A stretch of 64,000 bases of DNA. It comes from Lewinella sp. JB7. Its GTDB lineage: Bacteria; Bacteroidota; Bacteroidia; Chitinophagales; Saprospiraceae. This document shows positions 8,959 to 17,979 of this stretch, piece by piece. The translations under genes were made by a program, and so were the position numbers. Position 1 is the stretch's first letter, and every line of letters starts with the position of its first letter. Below the pieces are notes generated by a model, which was given only the letters and a program-made list of their open reading frames with translations, ran no database searches and was not told the origin of the DNA. The stretch covers positions 183,716 through 247,715 of the forward strand of contig NZ_JANCTD010000009.1 in NCBI RefSeq assembly GCF_024297185.1, given 5' to 3'.

Positions 8959-10233
8959 ATGATTACCATCGGAGCAGCGGTCGTCGTTTTTACGCTCATC
9001 GTGCTTGCCCTCATCACCATGTTGCTGGTGGCCCGCCGCAGGCTCGTTCCCCAGGGTGAGGTCAGCATCATCGTCAACGGGGATAAGGAAAATCCCCTCC
9101 GGGTTCAGCCCGGCAATACCCTGCTCACGGCTCTTTCGGATAAGAGCGTATTTCTTCCTTCCGCCTGCGGTGGCGGTGGTACCTGCGCCATGTGTGAATG
9201 CCACATCACGAAGGGTGGCGGAGATGTACTGCCCACCGAACTCAACCACCTGACCCGCCGTGAAGTCGCCGAGCATAAGCGTCTGGCCTGCCAGGTAAAG
9301 GTGCGTGAGGACATGGAGATCCAAATTCCCGAAGAGATCTTCGGCATCAAGAAGTGGGAATGTACCGTCGACCGGAACTACAACGTCGCCACCTTCATCA
9401 AGGAGTTCGTCGTGCGGCTGCCGGAAGGGGAGAGCCTGGATTTCGAATCCGGCGGCTACATCCAGGTAGACGTACCTAAGTGTGAAGTGCACTTTAAGAA
9501 CTTCGACATTACCCCGCACCCCGTTTTCCACAAGGGCGCACCCGCCGATAAATTTAAGCCGGACTGGGATAAGTTCGGTATGTGGGACTTCGTCATGAAG
9601 AACGACGAAGAGCAATTCCGTGCCTACTCCATGGCCAACCACCCCGGGGAGGGCGACATCATCATGCTCAACATCCGGATCGCGCCACCACCCTTCGACC
9701 GGCAGAAGAACGCTTACATGGACGTCAACCCCGGCGTCTGCTCCAGCTACGTGTTTGACCAGAAGCCCGGCGACAAGGTGACCATCTCCGGTCCCTACGG
9801 CGAGTTCTTCATCAAGCCCACCGATAAGGAAATGATCTACATCGGAGGGGGTGCCGGTATGGCACCGTTGCGGAGCCACATTTTCCACCTCTTCCACACC
9901 CTGAAGACCGACCGCAAGGTCAGCTACTGGTACGGTGGTCGTTCTAAGGCCGAACTCTTCTACACCGAGGAATTCGAAGCCATCGAGAAGGACTTCCCCA
10001 ACTTCAAGTACCACATCGCCCTCAGCGATGCCCTCCCCGAGGATAACTGGAACGGCATGACCGGCTTCATTCACCAGGCGGTACTTGACAACTACCTCAA
10101 GGACCACCCCGAACCCGAAGAGATTGAGTACTACCTCTGCGGCCCGCCCCTGATGCTACAGGCCGTCCAGAATATGCTCGACGAACTCGGCGTACCCGAA
10201 GAGAACATCGCCTTCGACGACTTCGGCAGCTAG
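8959..10233 (+). CDS. nqrF: Na+-translocating NADH:quinone reductase subunit F
   Basis: 424 residues. Electron-input subunit: an N-terminal membrane helix (about residues 3-25), a ferredoxin-like [2Fe-2S] domain with ligands Cys70, Cys76, Cys79 and Cys111 ([15 protein letters not shown] and RLACQV), then an FAD- and NADH-binding ferredoxin reductase module with RAYSMAN (FAD), [12 protein letters not shown] (NADH pyrophosphate) and the C-terminal YYLCGPPLM and FDDFG. Last gene of the operon, followed by a strong terminator. Confidence 0.97.
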   Translation: MITIGAAVVVFTLIVLALITMLLVARRRLVPQGEVSIIVNGDKENPLRVQPGNTLLTALSDKSVFLPSACGGGGTCAMCECHITKGGGDVLPTELNHLTRREVAEHKRLACQVKVREDMEIQIPEEIFGIKKWECTVDRNYNVATFIKEFVVRLPEGESLDFESGGYIQVDVPKCEVHFKNFDITPHPVFHKGAPADKFKPDWDKFGMWDFVMKNDEEQFRAYSMANHPGEGDIIMLNIRIAPPPFDRQKNAYMDVNPGVCSSYVFDQKPGDKVTISGPYGEFFIKPTDKEMIYIGGGAGMAPLRSHIFHLFHTLKTDRKVSYWYGGRSKAELFYTEEFEAIEKDFPNFKYHIALSDALPEDNWNGMTGFIHQAVLDNYLKDHPEPEEIEYYLCGPPLMLQAVQNMLDELGVPEENIAFDDFGS

Positions 10234-10285
10234 TACAATGCGGTCTCCGACCGCGCAAGCAAAAAGCTGCCTCCGGCAGCGCTAG

Positions 10286-10317
10286 AGAGCCCACCGAGAT
10301 TTTTCTCGGTGGGCTCT
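10286..10317 (+). terminator. Rho-independent terminator of the nqr operon
   Basis: A perfect 14-bp stem (AGAGCCCACCGAGA at 10286-10299 and its complement at 10304-10317) with a TTTT loop, followed by TATAGTTT. Located 53 nt after the nqrF stop. A smaller hairpin, GCTGCC-TCC-GGCAGC, precedes it. Confidence 0.85.
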
Positions 10318-10416
10318 TATAGTTTATGGCGGTTAGCCGCCGATGGCAGTCCCTATGGTGTAATTTCTGATTGTACAGGGGGGGGTACGGTAAGTGCAGC
10401 TGCCGGAGGCGGCGTT

Positions 10417-12021
10417 TTACTTCGCGAGGCCGAGGTGCTTCACGCTGAAGAAGAAGATGGTACCGTAGCCTAGAGCCAACAGCGCGTGAAAGACCACGAA
10501 GGTGGTATTCTGAAGGTAAAATGCTCCCCACACCGCGAAGAGAAAATACACGGAGAGCAGACCCTCGCCGACGGTAATCAGATTGAGCTTACCCGAGAGG
10601 TATTTTTTCGTGGACAGCTTATCGCGGACGGTGCTGATGTTAAACTTCGGAGTGCGTACGAAGGGACTTTTCTTGCCCCGGTAACCCTGCAGTACCGCCA
10701 CCGAGTTGTGCAACGAAAGCCCCATACTCAGGGCCAGGAACAGGGGAAAGAGGAAGGCGAATTTGATCAGGCTCTTTACGAAGCTCGGTTCCTTATTCGC
10801 GACGCTCTGCACGTTCGCAACATAATAGATCCCGATCACCGACAGCAAACCGGCCAGGAAGAGGGCGAAAAAATTCTTACTGAAACCGTACTGCGCCAGT
10901 TCCCCGAACAGAAAGAGCAGCGGGACGCTGAACACCCCGCACAGAAATACGAAGAGAAAGATCGAGGAGGCCAGCAAGTGCGCCGTGGCCTGCACCTTGT
11001 GGCCGAACGCCAGATCGCTGTGCCACACGTCGGGCAGCATCTTGCGGGCCGTTTCGGCACCCCCCTTCATCCAGCGGTGCTGCTGACTCTTAAAGCTGTT
11101 CATCTCCACGGGGAGTTCCGCCGGACTGCCCACTCGTTCCAGGTACTGAATCCGGTAGCCGGCCAGCTGCGTACGGATGCTCAGGTCCAGGTCCTCGGTA
11201 AGGGTATCGGGCTGCCACCCCCCGCCGGCCTCGATCGCCGCCCGCCGCCACACGCCGGCCGTTCCGTTGAACTGCAGTAAGTGCCCCCCGTTCATGCGCC
11301 CTACTTGCTCGACGGTGAAGTGTACGTTGAGCTGCAGGGCCTGTAGGCGGGTAATGAGGCTGTAATCTTCGTTGAGGTGTTCCCAGCGGGTTTGTACGAC
11401 GCCCACCTTAGGATCCGTGAAGTAAGGAATGGTCCGCCGCAAAAAGCTGGGGTCAGGTACGAAATCCGCGTCGAAGATGGCTACGAACTCCCCCCGTGCG
11501 ACGTGCATCCCGTCCCGCAGCGCCCCGGCCTTATAACCCTGTCGTTCCTCCCGGATGATCTGTTCGATCAGGAATCCGCGGGCTCGGTAATGCGCCACCC
11601 GTTCGGCCACCAGCGCTACGGTCTCGTCCGTACTATCGTCGAGTACGTGGATTTCAAAGCGGTCACGTGGGTAGTCGAAGGCCGCGACGGCGTCGATCAG
11701 GCGGCCGATGACGTACAGTTCGTTGTAGATCGGTAACTGGATCGTGACGAAGGGATACGGGGGCGGGGCCGCGGGTGCAAGATCAATTCCGGAAGTCCGG
11801 TGCGACCTGGTCGGGTAGGCGGAGTGCGCAGCAGCGGAATGGCCATCTTTTCGTGCGGGTTCGGCGGGAGCGACGGCCTGCAGCGGCGGCAGATTTACCG
11901 GGGCCGGGTGCTGCTTGTAGTGATACAGCAAGTTGAATTGCAGCAGGCAGTAGACCGTGATGTACAGTAGACTAATGGTATAGATAGCCAGAACCACGAA
12001 CGCCGCTACGGTCATCGTCAA
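10417..12021 (-). CDS. Membrane family 2 glycosyltransferase (cellulose synthase/CgGT-like)
   Basis: 534 residues. An N-terminal transmembrane helix (residues 3-30), then a GT2 catalytic domain with QLPIYNE, DDSTDET, the DxD motif in AIFDADFVPD, TEDLDLSIR and QQHRWMKGG (the QxxRW processive signature), followed by four to five C-terminal membrane helices. Such proteins polymerise or transfer sugars at the inner membrane; the acceptor is not evident. It overlaps the upstream glycosyltransferase by 4 nt (ATGA), so the two are translationally coupled. There is a Pro/Ala-rich insert at about residues 40-80 between the first helix and the catalytic domain. Confidence 0.88.
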   Translation of the reverse strand: MTMTVAAFVVLAIYTISLLYITVYCLLQFNLLYHYKQHPAPVNLPPLQAVAPAEPARKDGHSAAAHSAYPTRSHRTSGIDLAPAAPPPYPFVTIQLPIYNELYVIGRLIDAVAAFDYPRDRFEIHVLDDSTDETVALVAERVAHYRARGFLIEQIIREERQGYKAGALRDGMHVARGEFVAIFDADFVPDPSFLRRTIPYFTDPKVGVVQTRWEHLNEDYSLITRLQALQLNVHFTVEQVGRMNGGHLLQFNGTAGVWRRAAIEAGGGWQPDTLTEDLDLSIRTQLAGYRIQYLERVGSPAELPVEMNSFKSQQHRWMKGGAETARKMLPDVWHSDLAFGHKVQATAHLLASSIFLFVFLCGVFSVPLLFLFGELAQYGFSKNFFALFLAGLLSVIGIYYVANVQSVANKEPSFVKSLIKFAFLFPLFLALSMGLSLHNSVAVLQGYRGKKSPFVRTPKFNISTVRDKLSTKKYLSGKLNLITVGEGLLSVYFLFAVWGAFYLQNTTFVVFHALLALGYGTIFFFSVKHLGLAK

Positions 12022-12719
12022 ATCAGTTTAAAGATGGTCCACAGGATCTTGTGACCGGCGAGGATGGTTCCGCGCAGCGTACCGGAGATCTTGGAGACCC
12101 CGATACGCCGACGGTAACGAACGGGTACTTCCGTACACTGCAGACCGGCCCGCGCGGCTCGCACCTGCATTTCTACCGTCCAGCCAAAATCCGGATCCTC
12201 CATTCCCAATTGCACGAGGGTGGAGTAACGAATGGCCCGAAACGGACCGAGGTCGGTAAAGGCGTAACCGTAAAACAGCCGAATAAGATTCGTCGCGAGC
12301 CAGTTGCCGAATACCTGAGGTACGGTCATGCTCCCCGCTTCGGATTCGCCGAGCGCCCGCGATCCGATCACGAGGTCATAGCCGTCGTTTACAATTGGGG
12401 CAACCAGTTCCGGTAACTGCTCGGGGTAGTCGCTGTGGTCACCGTCGATGAAAACGACGATGTCGGGATGCTCGTGCGGTGGCCGCCGGGCGATGTATGC
12501 CATACCCCGCAGGCAGGCACTACCGTACCCGGCCCGCTCTTCCCGTACAACTACGGCACCCGCGTCCGCGCCCACCTGAGCCGTACGGTCCCGGCTGTTG
12601 TTGTCGCACACGATAACGTCCCGCAACAGGTGGCGGGGCAGTTCACCCACGACCCGCCCGATGCTTGCCTCCTCATTGTAGGCGGGGATGATGACATCGA
12701 TAACCGGGGGGGTAGACAA
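12018..12719 (-). CDS. Family 2 glycosyltransferase, dolichyl/polyprenyl-phosphate mannosyltransferase-like
   Basis: 233 residues from a TTG start (STPPVIDVIIPAYNEEASIG). GT2 fold with the nucleotide-binding DNNSRDRT, the DxD motif in FIDGDHSDYPEQLPEL, and GSRALGESEAGSM, a pattern common in polyprenyl-phosphate sugar synthases. It lacks the C-terminal transmembrane pair found in some homologues. It overlaps the membrane GT2 gene downstream and probably works with it. A TATCTTTA, one mismatch from the -7 consensus, lies 17-24 nt upstream on the minus strand. Confidence 0.85.
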   Translation of the reverse strand: MSTPPVIDVIIPAYNEEASIGRVVGELPRHLLRDVIVCDNNSRDRTAQVGADAGAVVVREERAGYGSACLRGMAYIARRPPHEHPDIVVFIDGDHSDYPEQLPELVAPIVNDGYDLVIGSRALGESEAGSMTVPQVFGNWLATNLIRLFYGYAFTDLGPFRAIRYSTLVQLGMEDPDFGWTVEMQVRAARAGLQCTEVPVRYRRRIGVSKISGTLRGTILAGHKILWTIFKLI

Positions 12720-12770
12720 AGACGAAAATTTGCGTAAAGATACGCTTCCCCCCCGGCCCCGAACGTCGGC

Positions 12771-13502
12771 TTACGACAGGCCGCCGTCGACGGATAGTAC
12801 TTGTCCGCTCACGTAGCTGCCCAGGTCCGAGCCCAGGAAGATGCAGGCGTTAGCAATCTCCTCCGGTTTGCCGAAGCGCTTCAAGGGGATATTAGCCAGG
12901 TAACCCTCCCGGACCTTCTCGGGAAGTTCGTCGGTCATATCGGTCTCGATGAAGCCGGGCGCGATGACGTTGCAACGAACGTTGCGGCTGCCCATTTCCT
13001 TAGCGATCGACTTGCTGAAGCCGATGATACCCGCCTTACTGGCCGCGTAATTCGCCTGGCCGGCGTTGCCCTGGATGCCGACGATGCTCGACATATTAAT
13101 GATGCTGCCCCCGCCGCGCATCATGGTCCGCATGGCGTGTTTGGTGAGGTTGAAGACGGACTTGAGATTGTTATCCATGACCGTATCCCACTGTTCCTCG
13201 TTCATGCGCAGCATGAGGGTATCGCGGGTGACGCCGGCGTTGTTGATGAGGATGTGAAGTCCCCCGAAGTCCGCTACGACGGTCTTGACGAGCTGCTCGG
13301 CCTCCGCGTAGTTGGCAGCGTCGCTCTGGTACGCCCGTACGTTCTCCCCCAATTCTTCCACGAGCGCGTCGGCGGGCCCGGCGGAGCTGCGGTAGGTAAA
13401 GGCCACTTTAGCGCCGGCCGCGGCGATGGAACGAACGAGAGCGGCCCCGATGCCGCGGGATCCGCCGGTGATGAGGGCGACTTTTCCGTCGAGTAGACCC
13501 AT
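12771..13502 (-). CDS. fabG: 3-oxoacyl-[acyl-carrier-protein] reductase FabG
   Basis: 243 residues from the ATG at 13502 (MGLLDGKVALITGGSRGIG). Short-chain dehydrogenase/reductase that reduces beta-ketoacyl-ACP with NADPH in fatty acid elongation. Visible motifs: TGGSRGIG cofactor loop at residues 12-19, NNAGVTRD, the catalytic Ser in INMSSIVG and YAASKAG (Tyr-xxx-Lys), and the C-terminal GQVLSVDGGLS typical of FabG. Divergent from the YbaB gene. Confidence 0.93.
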   Translation of the reverse strand: MGLLDGKVALITGGSRGIGAALVRSIAAAGAKVAFTYRSSAGPADALVEELGENVRAYQSDAANYAEAEQLVKTVVADFGGLHILINNAGVTRDTLMLRMNEEQWDTVMDNNLKSVFNLTKHAMRTMMRGGGSIINMSSIVGIQGNAGQANYAASKAGIIGFSKSIAKEMGSRNVRCNVIAPGFIETDMTDELPEKVREGYLANIPLKRFGKPEEIANACIFLGSDLGSYVSGQVLSVDGGLS

Positions 13503-13527
13503 AATGTCAGCTTGTTTTGGTGACCGC

Positions 13528-13535
13528 CAAAGGTA
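13528..13535 (-). promoter_or_regulatory. fabG: -7 element (TACCTTTG) of fabG
   Basis: On the minus strand TACCTTTG, an exact TAnnTTTG match, 25 nt before the fabG ATG. Confidence 0.5.
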
Positions 13536-13615
13536 GGACAAGTGCAAAGAATGGCGAACCCGGCAAACTAAACCGCCCGCCCCTTCCTTCTATAGGTTCA
13601 CCAAACGACCTAGCC

Positions 13616-13927
13616 ATGTTCGGAGATATGATGAAACAGATGGAGGAGATGCAGGCCAAGATGCAGGAGCAACTGGCCCAGCAAACCTTCGAAGCCGAGG
13701 CCGGCGGAGGAGCCGTGAAGGTTACCTGCGACGGCACCCGCACCATTCACAATGTGAGCATCGACCCCGAGCAGGTCGACCCCTCCGATCTGGAGGCCCT
13801 GGAAGACCTGGTGGTCGTGGCCACCAACCGCGCCCTCGAACAGGCGGCCGCCTACGAAGCACAGCAGGCCGGCGGCATGATGGATAATATGCTGCCCGGC
13901 GGACTGGGAAGCATACTGGGGGGATAG
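13616..13927 (+). CDS. YbaB/EbfC family nucleoid-associated protein
   Basis: 103 residues. The ATG at 13616 gives the usual N-terminus (MFGDMMKQMEEMQAKMQEQL), and the frame open upstream to 13517 is not needed. YbaB/EbfC proteins are small dimeric DNA-binding proteins. The alpha-helical arm, the central beta region (GGGAVKVTCDGTRTIHNVSIDPE) and a Gly/Met-rich C-terminal tail are visible. It is followed after 39 nt by an antiporter gene on the same strand. Confidence 0.92.
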   Translation: MFGDMMKQMEEMQAKMQEQLAQQTFEAEAGGGAVKVTCDGTRTIHNVSIDPEQVDPSDLEALEDLVVVATNRALEQAAAYEAQQAGGMMDNMLPGGLGSILGG

Positions 13928-13966
13928 CCTTAACTTTAAGGCCTCCGGAACGCCAGCACACCTTAC

Positions 13967-15859
13967 ATGGAAGAATTAGCGGGAATTATTGTACTCGGCA
14001 TATTCGCCCAGTGGCTCGCTTGGCGCGTCAGGGTTCCCGCGATCTTGCCCCTCATCGTGATCGGGCTGCTGGTGGGTCCGCTGTCGACCCTCTTCACCGC
14101 GGACGGGAGTAAACTCATCAGTCCCATCTTCACCGTAGCCGGCGATACGGGCGAGGGGCGGGGACTTTTTCCGGGAGAATCGCTGTTCTACTTCGTCAGT
14201 CTTGCCATCGGTATCATCCTGTTCGAGGGGGGGCTTACGCTGCAGTTCCGGGAAGTAAAGGAGACGCAACGCTCCATACTGCGCCTCATCTCGATCGGCA
14301 GCCTCATCACCTTCATCGGGGCGGGGCTGGCGGCCCACTTCATTATGAATCTGGGGTGGAGTGTCAGCTTTCTCTTCGCCGGCCTGATCATCGTGACCGG
14401 CCCTACCGTAATCGCGCCGATCCTACAGAATATCCCCCTGAATCGGAACGTGAGTACGGTGCTGAAGTGGGAGGGCATATTGATCGACCCTCTGGGGGCA
14501 CTGGTGGCGGTCCTCGTCTTTGAGTTTATCAGCTCCACGGACCACGGCCTCGGCTTTACCGGAGAGGCGGTGCGCACCTTCGTACAGATCATCATTTACG
14601 GCGGCACCCTCGGTTTCCTGGCGGGCTACGGACTGTTCCACATCATCAAGCGGGAATTGGTGCCCCACTATTTGCTCAACGTTTTCATTCTGGCGTTCGT
14701 CCTCTTCGTCTTCGTGGCGAGCGACCAGCTGGCCCACGAGTCCGGACTGCTCGCCGTCGTCGTGATGGGGCTCGTGCTGGCAAACAAGGACGTGCCGCGC
14801 ATCAAGGAGATTCTTTCCTTCAAGGAGTCCATCAGCGTGCTCCTCATCTCAATCCTCTTCATTCTGCTGGCGGCCAACATGAATATGGCGGAACTGCGCC
14901 TGCTGACCGAAGACTGGCGCCCCCTCGCGCTGTTCGGGGTCGTTATTCTGGTGCTCCGGCCGCTGGGCGTGTTTGCCAGTACGGCCCGCGGTAATCTGAG
15001 CTTTAACGAAAAACTCTTCATCAGTTGGGTGGGCCCCCGGGGCATCGTCGCCGCCGGTATTGCCTCCCTGTTCGGACTCAAACTGGCCGCCGACGGGGTG
15101 CCGGGAGCGGAATACATCACGCCACTGGTGTTCATGATCGTGCTCGGTACGGTACTGATCAACGCTACGACCGCCCGTTTCGTAGCCCGTCTGCTCGGCG
15201 TTATTCAGGATACCTCCAGCGGGGTACTGATTCTCGGCGCAAACGACTTCGCCATCACCATCGGGGAATACCTCAAGGGGGAGGGCCGCGAGGTCTTCCT
15301 GGTCGACAGCAACGCTAAGAACATTCGCCGCGCCCAGGAGAAAGGGCTGCGGGCGATCGTCGCCAACATTTATAATTCTGACCTCAGCGAGGAGTACGAC
15401 CTGCTCGACGTCGGCTACATGCTGGCCCTGACCGGCAGCGACGACGTCAACGCTTACGCCATCACCCGGTACGAGGACATCTTCGGAGAACGGGGGGCCT
15501 ACCGCCTGATCACCGCCGAAGAGATGAAGGCCGAGGAAGCGCCGAGCGATGCGGAGCACATCTTCAGTCGGACGGATGACTTCATCAACATGAGTGAAGC
15601 TCACCGGGAGGCCGGTATCGTGCACGAGCGCAAACTCTTCAGCCAGCGTGAATATCTGGACCTGCTGCTGGAAATGAGCCGGGAAAGCTACTCGGTGCCC
15701 TTGTTCATCAAGGCCCCCGACGGCACGCTCCAGGTGCTCTCGGCCCACCCGGAGGAAATTGACGTCGACGCGGGGGGCTATCGTTTGGTGTACCTCGGCG
15801 TGGAATTGCCCGGCGCTACCGAGCCGAAAAAGGTAACCGAAGTCCGTGGGGAGCGATGA
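13967..15859 (+). CDS. CPA-family Na+/H+ (or K+/H+) antiporter with C-terminal TrkA-N domain
   Basis: 630 residues. About 12 transmembrane helices over residues 1-400, including GPTVIAPIL (the unwound-helix region of CPA exchangers) and WVGPRGIVAAG, a motif typical of CPA1/NhaP-like proteins. Residues about 415-540 form a nucleotide-binding RCK/TrkA-N domain (GVLILGANDFAITIGEYL, then VDSNAKNIRRAQ), followed by a small C-terminal domain. A paralogue with the same domain order lies at 39300-41168. Ion specificity cannot be read from the sequence. A UUCG-hairpin terminator follows directly. Confidence 0.9.
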   Translation: MEELAGIIVLGIFAQWLAWRVRVPAILPLIVIGLLVGPLSTLFTADGSKLISPIFTVAGDTGEGRGLFPGESLFYFVSLAIGIILFEGGLTLQFREVKETQRSILRLISIGSLITFIGAGLAAHFIMNLGWSVSFLFAGLIIVTGPTVIAPILQNIPLNRNVSTVLKWEGILIDPLGALVAVLVFEFISSTDHGLGFTGEAVRTFVQIIIYGGTLGFLAGYGLFHIIKRELVPHYLLNVFILAFVLFVFVASDQLAHESGLLAVVVMGLVLANKDVPRIKEILSFKESISVLLISILFILLAANMNMAELRLLTEDWRPLALFGVVILVLRPLGVFASTARGNLSFNEKLFISWVGPRGIVAAGIASLFGLKLAADGVPGAEYITPLVFMIVLGTVLINATTARFVARLLGVIQDTSSGVLILGANDFAITIGEYLKGEGREVFLVDSNAKNIRRAQEKGLRAIVANIYNSDLSEEYDLLDVGYMLALTGSDDVNAYAITRYEDIFGERGAYRLITAEEMKAEEAPSDAEHIFSRTDDFINMSEAHREAGIVHERKLFSQREYLDLLLEMSRESYSVPLFIKAPDGTLQVLSAHPEEIDVDAGGYRLVYLGVELPGATEPKKVTEVRGER

Positions 15860-15864
15860 ATTGA

Positions 15865-15890
15865 CTACCTTCGGGTAGGATTATTTTTTT
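15865..15890 (+). terminator. Rho-independent terminator after the antiporter gene
   Basis: CTACC-TTCG-GGTAG stem with a UUCG tetraloop (15865-15878) followed by GATTATTTTTTT. The stem is short but the T-run is good. Confidence 0.65.
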
Positions 15891-15957
15891 CAGCTTTGAG
15901 TGGGCACAAGAAACCAACCTCGCGCCCCGTTCACGCAGTAACTGGAGTATACATATT

Positions 15958-16377
15958 ATGCGTTACCTCATAACACTAGCCCTACTGGGCTGTGCCGTGG
16001 CATCCTTTGCACAGGATCCAGCGGACATTTTCCACCGGACCGTCGACGTCGACCAGGTTAACCTGCTATCGTTCGATGTGTATCCCAAGGACCAGGTCGA
16101 GTACCGTAGCTGGCCCGGTGATGATCTCCTCATCGAGACCAGCGTCGAGATCAAGAACGTCAAACAGGACATTCTCGATTTCTACATGCGCCAGAACCGT
16201 TATCTGCTCAAACCCCGCGTCGAGGGTGACCAGATGGCGCTCGTGAGCTTCGATAAGACCCGCCGCGCCGTGAAGGGCACCGAAGCTAATGCCTTCGAAA
16301 ACGTGGTGATCGTGGTATACGTCCCCGAAGACTTTACCGTAGCCGGTGACGGGCAGTACCGCCGGATCGGTAAGTGA
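15958..16377 (+). CDS. Small secreted protein of unknown function
   Basis: 139 residues with a signal peptide (MRYLITLALLGCAVASFAQ, cleavage near residue 19). The mature part contains VYPKDQVEYRSWPGDDLLIETSVEIKNV and VVIVVYVPEDFTVAG, resembling the beta-strand pattern of adhesin-like DUF4097 proteins, though it is too short to assign. The gene lies between an antiporter terminator and the COG2509 gene. Confidence 0.7.
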   Translation: MRYLITLALLGCAVASFAQDPADIFHRTVDVDQVNLLSFDVYPKDQVEYRSWPGDDLLIETSVEIKNVKQDILDFYMRQNRYLLKPRVEGDQMALVSFDKTRRAVKGTEANAFENVVIVVYVPEDFTVAGDGQYRRIGK

Positions 16378-16396
16378 TCCCGTCGGCGGGAGTGCG

Positions 16397-16404
16397 TAAC
16401 TTCG
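16397..16404 (+). promoter_or_regulatory. Near-consensus -7 element (TAACTTCG)
   Basis: One mismatch from TAnnTTTG, only 6 nt before the ATG at 16411, consistent with a leaderless or nearly leaderless transcript. Confidence 0.3.
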
Positions 16405-16410
16405 CCCTCC

Positions 16411-17979
16411 ATGCCGACCACCTTAGAAATAAAGCTTCCCCCCGCCGAGCTCCACGATCCGGAGGCTCTCCGGCGTGCCGTCAGCCGTAAGGGAATTTCC
16501 GAACAACGGATCGGTGAGGTCATCGTGGACCGGCGGAGCATCGACGCCCGGGGCTCCCACCCCGTCTACCGCCTGCGCGTAGAAGTGAGGAGTGCGGAGG
16601 AGGGGCCCGCCCCGGAAGCACCCCCGACCCTGTCTCTACGCGACGTGAGCGATGCTCCCCCCGTAGTTGTAGTGGGGTGCGGTCCGGCCGGTATGTTCGC
16701 CGCCCTCGAGCTGATCGAACTCGGACTCCGGCCCATCCTGCTGGAACGGGGCCGGGACGTGCGTTCCCGCCGCCGCAGTCTGCGGGCGATCCAACAGTTC
16801 GGGGAGGTGGATCCCGATTCCAATTACTGCTTTGGAGAGGGCGGGGCCGGTACCTACAGTGACGGAAAACTGTACACCCGTAGCCTCAAGCGGGGCAACT
16901 ACCTCAAGGCGCTGCGTACCCTGGTCGACCATGGCGCGCAGGCCGATATTCTCATCGACGCCCACCCACACATCGGTTCCAATAAGTTGCCGCAGGTGGT
17001 CGCCAATATGCGAGAGACCATCCTGGCCCACGGGGGGGAGATCCGCTTCGGTCACCGGCTGACGGATCTGGAATACGATCAGGACCTAAGAGCTCTGCTC
17101 GTGACGGACGATTTTGGCAGTACCTACCGGCTAGTCGCCGAGGCGTACATCCTGGCTACCGGCCACTCCGCCCGGGATGTTTACCACTTACTGGACCGTC
17201 ACGGCATCCGGCTGGAGGCCAAACCCTTCGCCCTCGGCGTACGCATCGAACATCCGCAATCGCTGATTGATCGGATCCAGTACGGCCAGTCCGAACGGGA
17301 GGAGAACCTACCCGCCAGCAGCTACAAGCTGGTGACCCAGGTAAAGGAACGGGGGGTATTCAGCTTCTGTATGTGCCCGGGGGGCTTGGTCGTGCCCGCC
17401 GCCACGGCTCCCGGGGAGATCGTGGTCAACGGCATGAGTTTATCGCGCCGCGACAGTCCCTACGCCAACTCCGGTACCGTTGTTGCGGTAGAGGTGGAGG
17501 ACCTGGCGCCCTACGCGGCGGCGGGCGTCTTTGCCGGCTTAGCCTTTCAGGAAGCCGTCGAACGGGCCATGTTCGCCAGCGGCGACGGGACCCAACAGGC
17601 ACCGGCCCAGCGGCTGCCGGACTTCGTGGCCGGCAAGATCTCCCGTGACCTTCCGGCGAGCAGCTACATTCCCGGTCTGCACACCGCTCCCCTCCACGAT
17701 CTTCTGCCGGCCGGCATTTATGATCGTCTACGGCAGGGTGTGCAGGACTTCGGCCGCAAAATGCGGGGCTACTTCACGGCCGAAGCCAACGTGATCGGGG
17801 TGGAGAGCAGAACGTCCTCGCCCGTGCGCATCCCCCGCGATCGCCATAGTTACCAGCATCCGGAGGCCGCCTCGCTGTACCCCTGCGGGGAGGGGGCGGG
17901 CTTTGCCGGAGGAATTCTCAGTGCGGCCATGGACGGTCAGAACGTGGCCCGGGCGGTCGCCGCAAAGGTGAAGGGTTAG
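16411..17979 (+). CDS. NAD(P)/FAD-dependent dehydrogenase of the COG2509 family
   Basis: 522 residues. N-terminal alpha/beta domain (residues 1-70), then an FAD-binding Rossmann fold with VVVGCGPAGMFAALEL at about residues 87-102, GEGGAGTYSDGKLYTR (family signature), ATGHSARDVY, and a C-terminal FAD-contacting GEGAGFAGGILSAAMDG. These proteins are widespread but their substrate is unknown. The stop codon TAG overlaps the GTG start of the next gene by one base (TAGTG), so the pair is translationally coupled. Confidence 0.88.
   Translation: MPTTLEIKLPPAELHDPEALRRAVSRKGISEQRIGEVIVDRRSIDARGSHPVYRLRVEVRSAEEGPAPEAPPTLSLRDVSDAPPVVVVGCGPAGMFAALELIELGLRPILLERGRDVRSRRRSLRAIQQFGEVDPDSNYCFGEGGAGTYSDGKLYTRSLKRGNYLKALRTLVDHGAQADILIDAHPHIGSNKLPQVVANMRETILAHGGEIRFGHRLTDLEYDQDLRALLVTDDFGSTYRLVAEAYILATGHSARDVYHLLDRHGIRLEAKPFALGVRIEHPQSLIDRIQYGQSEREENLPASSYKLVTQVKERGVFSFCMCPGGLVVPAATAPGEIVVNGMSLSRRDSPYANSGTVVAVEVEDLAPYAAAGVFAGLAFQEAVERAMFASGDGTQQAPAQRLPDFVAGKISRDLPASSYIPGLHTAPLHDLLPAGIYDRLRQGVQDFGRKMRGYFTAEANVIGVESRTSSPVRIPRDRHSYQHPEAASLYPCGEGAGFAGGILSAAMDGQNVARAVAAKVKG

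Noticed and set aside
8938..10107. Long minus-strand open frame opposite nqrF
   Set aside because: Antisense shadow of NqrF with no motif of its own.
10266..10415. Inverted GCTGCCTCCGGCAGC / GCTGCCGGAGGCGGC pair around the nqr terminator
   Set aside because: Arms are about 130 nt apart with a mismatch; likely chance in GC-rich DNA.
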